A stretch of DNA of 5,597 nucleotides from Pseudomonadota bacterium. GTDB taxonomy: Bacteria; Pseudomonadota; Gammaproteobacteria; Xanthomonadales; Xanthomonadaceae. Made by a program: the position numbers and the translations under genes. Under the pieces are notes generated by a model that did not search any database, had not been told where the DNA came from, and saw only the letters and a program-made list of their open reading frames with translations. The DNA lies in contig JAEWAG010000413.1 of NCBI GenBank assembly GCA_023391775.1, positions 1-5,597 of the forward strand. The letters run 5' to 3'. Positions 5,265 through 5,597 of the stretch are shown in pieces; the stretch's first letter is position 1, and each line of letters starts with the position of its first letter.

Positions 5265-5597
5265 TCAGGCGTGCTCGAGCGCGGCCAGCACGGCGTCCCA
5301 ACCGGCATCCGGTCCGGGGGCGGCGAAGCGGTATTCGATGGTCCGGCGGTACACCTCGCCCGCGCGCAGCACCGCCTCGGGGAACGCGGGCCGGTTCGGC
5401 GCGTCCGGGTAGCCCTGCGGCTCCAGGCACAGGCCGCGGCCGATGCCCGGATGCTGCCGGTCCAGCGCGTGCCCGTCGTACAGCTGCAGCGCCGGCGCAT
5501 CGCTGTCGATGCGCAGGGCGATGCCACTGTGTGGCGAGTACAGCACCGCATGCGTGCGGCTGCCGGCCTCAAGCACCAGGCAGTGGTCGTAGCCGCC
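5265..5597 (-). CDS. galM: Aldose 1-epimerase, GalM-like (N-terminal part missing)
   Basis: The last 110 codons of a mutarotase, which interconverts the alpha and beta anomers of galactose and other aldoses, enter from the right edge. The full family length is about 340-380 residues. The fragment begins GGYDHCLVL, the family's GYDH motif near the active site. It continues with ALQLYDGHALD and then GLCLEPQGYPDAPNRPAFPE. The Glu of the EPQ motif corresponds to the catalytic base of characterised GalM proteins. It ends with the usual LRAGEVYRRTIEYRF strand and a short acidic tail. The stop is 74 bp before the dehydrogenase start on the same strand, so co-transcription is plausible. The gap has GC-rich dyads (for example CGCCGCGGCG) but no T-run. 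Its role here would be to supply the anomer used by the dehydrogenase, or to scramble forms after furanose uptake (inference). Confidence 0.92.
   Translation of the reverse strand, partial: GGYDHCLVLEAGSRTHAVLYSPHSGIALRIDSDAPALQLYDGHALDRQHPGIGRGLCLEPQGYPDAPNRPAFPEAVLRAGEVYRRTIEYRFAAPGPDAGWDAVLAALEHA

Noticed and set aside
5191..5430. 80-codon N-terminal extension of the dehydrogenase
   Set aside because: The extension is Arg/Gly/Pro-rich, overlaps the mutarotase C-terminus out of frame and lacks family similarity; the GTG at 5190 has a good AAGGAG site.
4214..5572. Minus-strand 452-codon open frame across the dehydrogenase and mutarotase genes
   Set aside because: It spans two real genes in a shifted frame and has no recognisable motif. 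It does not indicate a fusion.

Overview
This is a high-GC (visually near 70%) proteobacterial window carrying a sugar uptake and oxidation locus. The operon content, the lipoprotein-type sugar-binding protein and the GC-rich codon use fit a Xanthomonadaceae-like gammaproteobacterium (Pseudoxanthomonas, Stenotrophomonas or Luteimonas type). That placement is inference; alpha- and betaproteobacteria carry similar gene sets.

Layout, left to right: (1) 1-808, minus strand: N-terminal half of a YtfR-type (galactofuranose-class) sugar ABC ATPase, cut by the left edge. (2) 864-1835, minus: a YtfQ-type sugar-binding protein, here with a lipoprotein signal. (3) 1836-2129: a 294-bp gap with no credible gene, holding an inverted repeat and a hairpin. 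(4) 2130-3137, minus: a GguC/AraD1-family protein of the FAH-like superfamily. (5) 3138-3281: a divergent promoter region containing an AT-rich island with a perfect ATATGG-N4-CCATAT palindrome. (6) 3282-4247, plus: a LysR-family regulator resembling GbpR, probably starting at TTG. (7) 4264-5190, minus: a Gfo/Idh/MocA-fold D-galactose / L-arabinose 1-dehydrogenase starting at GTG. (8) 5265-5597, minus: C-terminal end of an aldose 1-epimerase (GalM-like), cut by the right edge.

Together the genes suggest a route in which D-galactose and/or L-arabinose, probably in furanose form, is captured by the binding protein and imported by the ABC transporter. The mutarotase would equilibrate its anomers, and the 1-dehydrogenase would oxidise it to an aldonolactone. 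The GguC/AraD1 protein would act further along a non-phosphorylative (De Ley-Doudoroff or Weimberg-like) branch. The LysR protein is the obvious candidate regulator. No lactonase, aldonate dehydratase, aldolase or permease gene lies inside the window; they may lie beyond its edges.

I see no RNA genes, insertion sequences, CRISPR arrays or phage genes. The families are known. The less ordinary points are the lipoprotein-anchored YtfQ with Ser at +2, the mixture of ytfQR-type and chvE/ggu-type parts, and several candidate regulatory elements.
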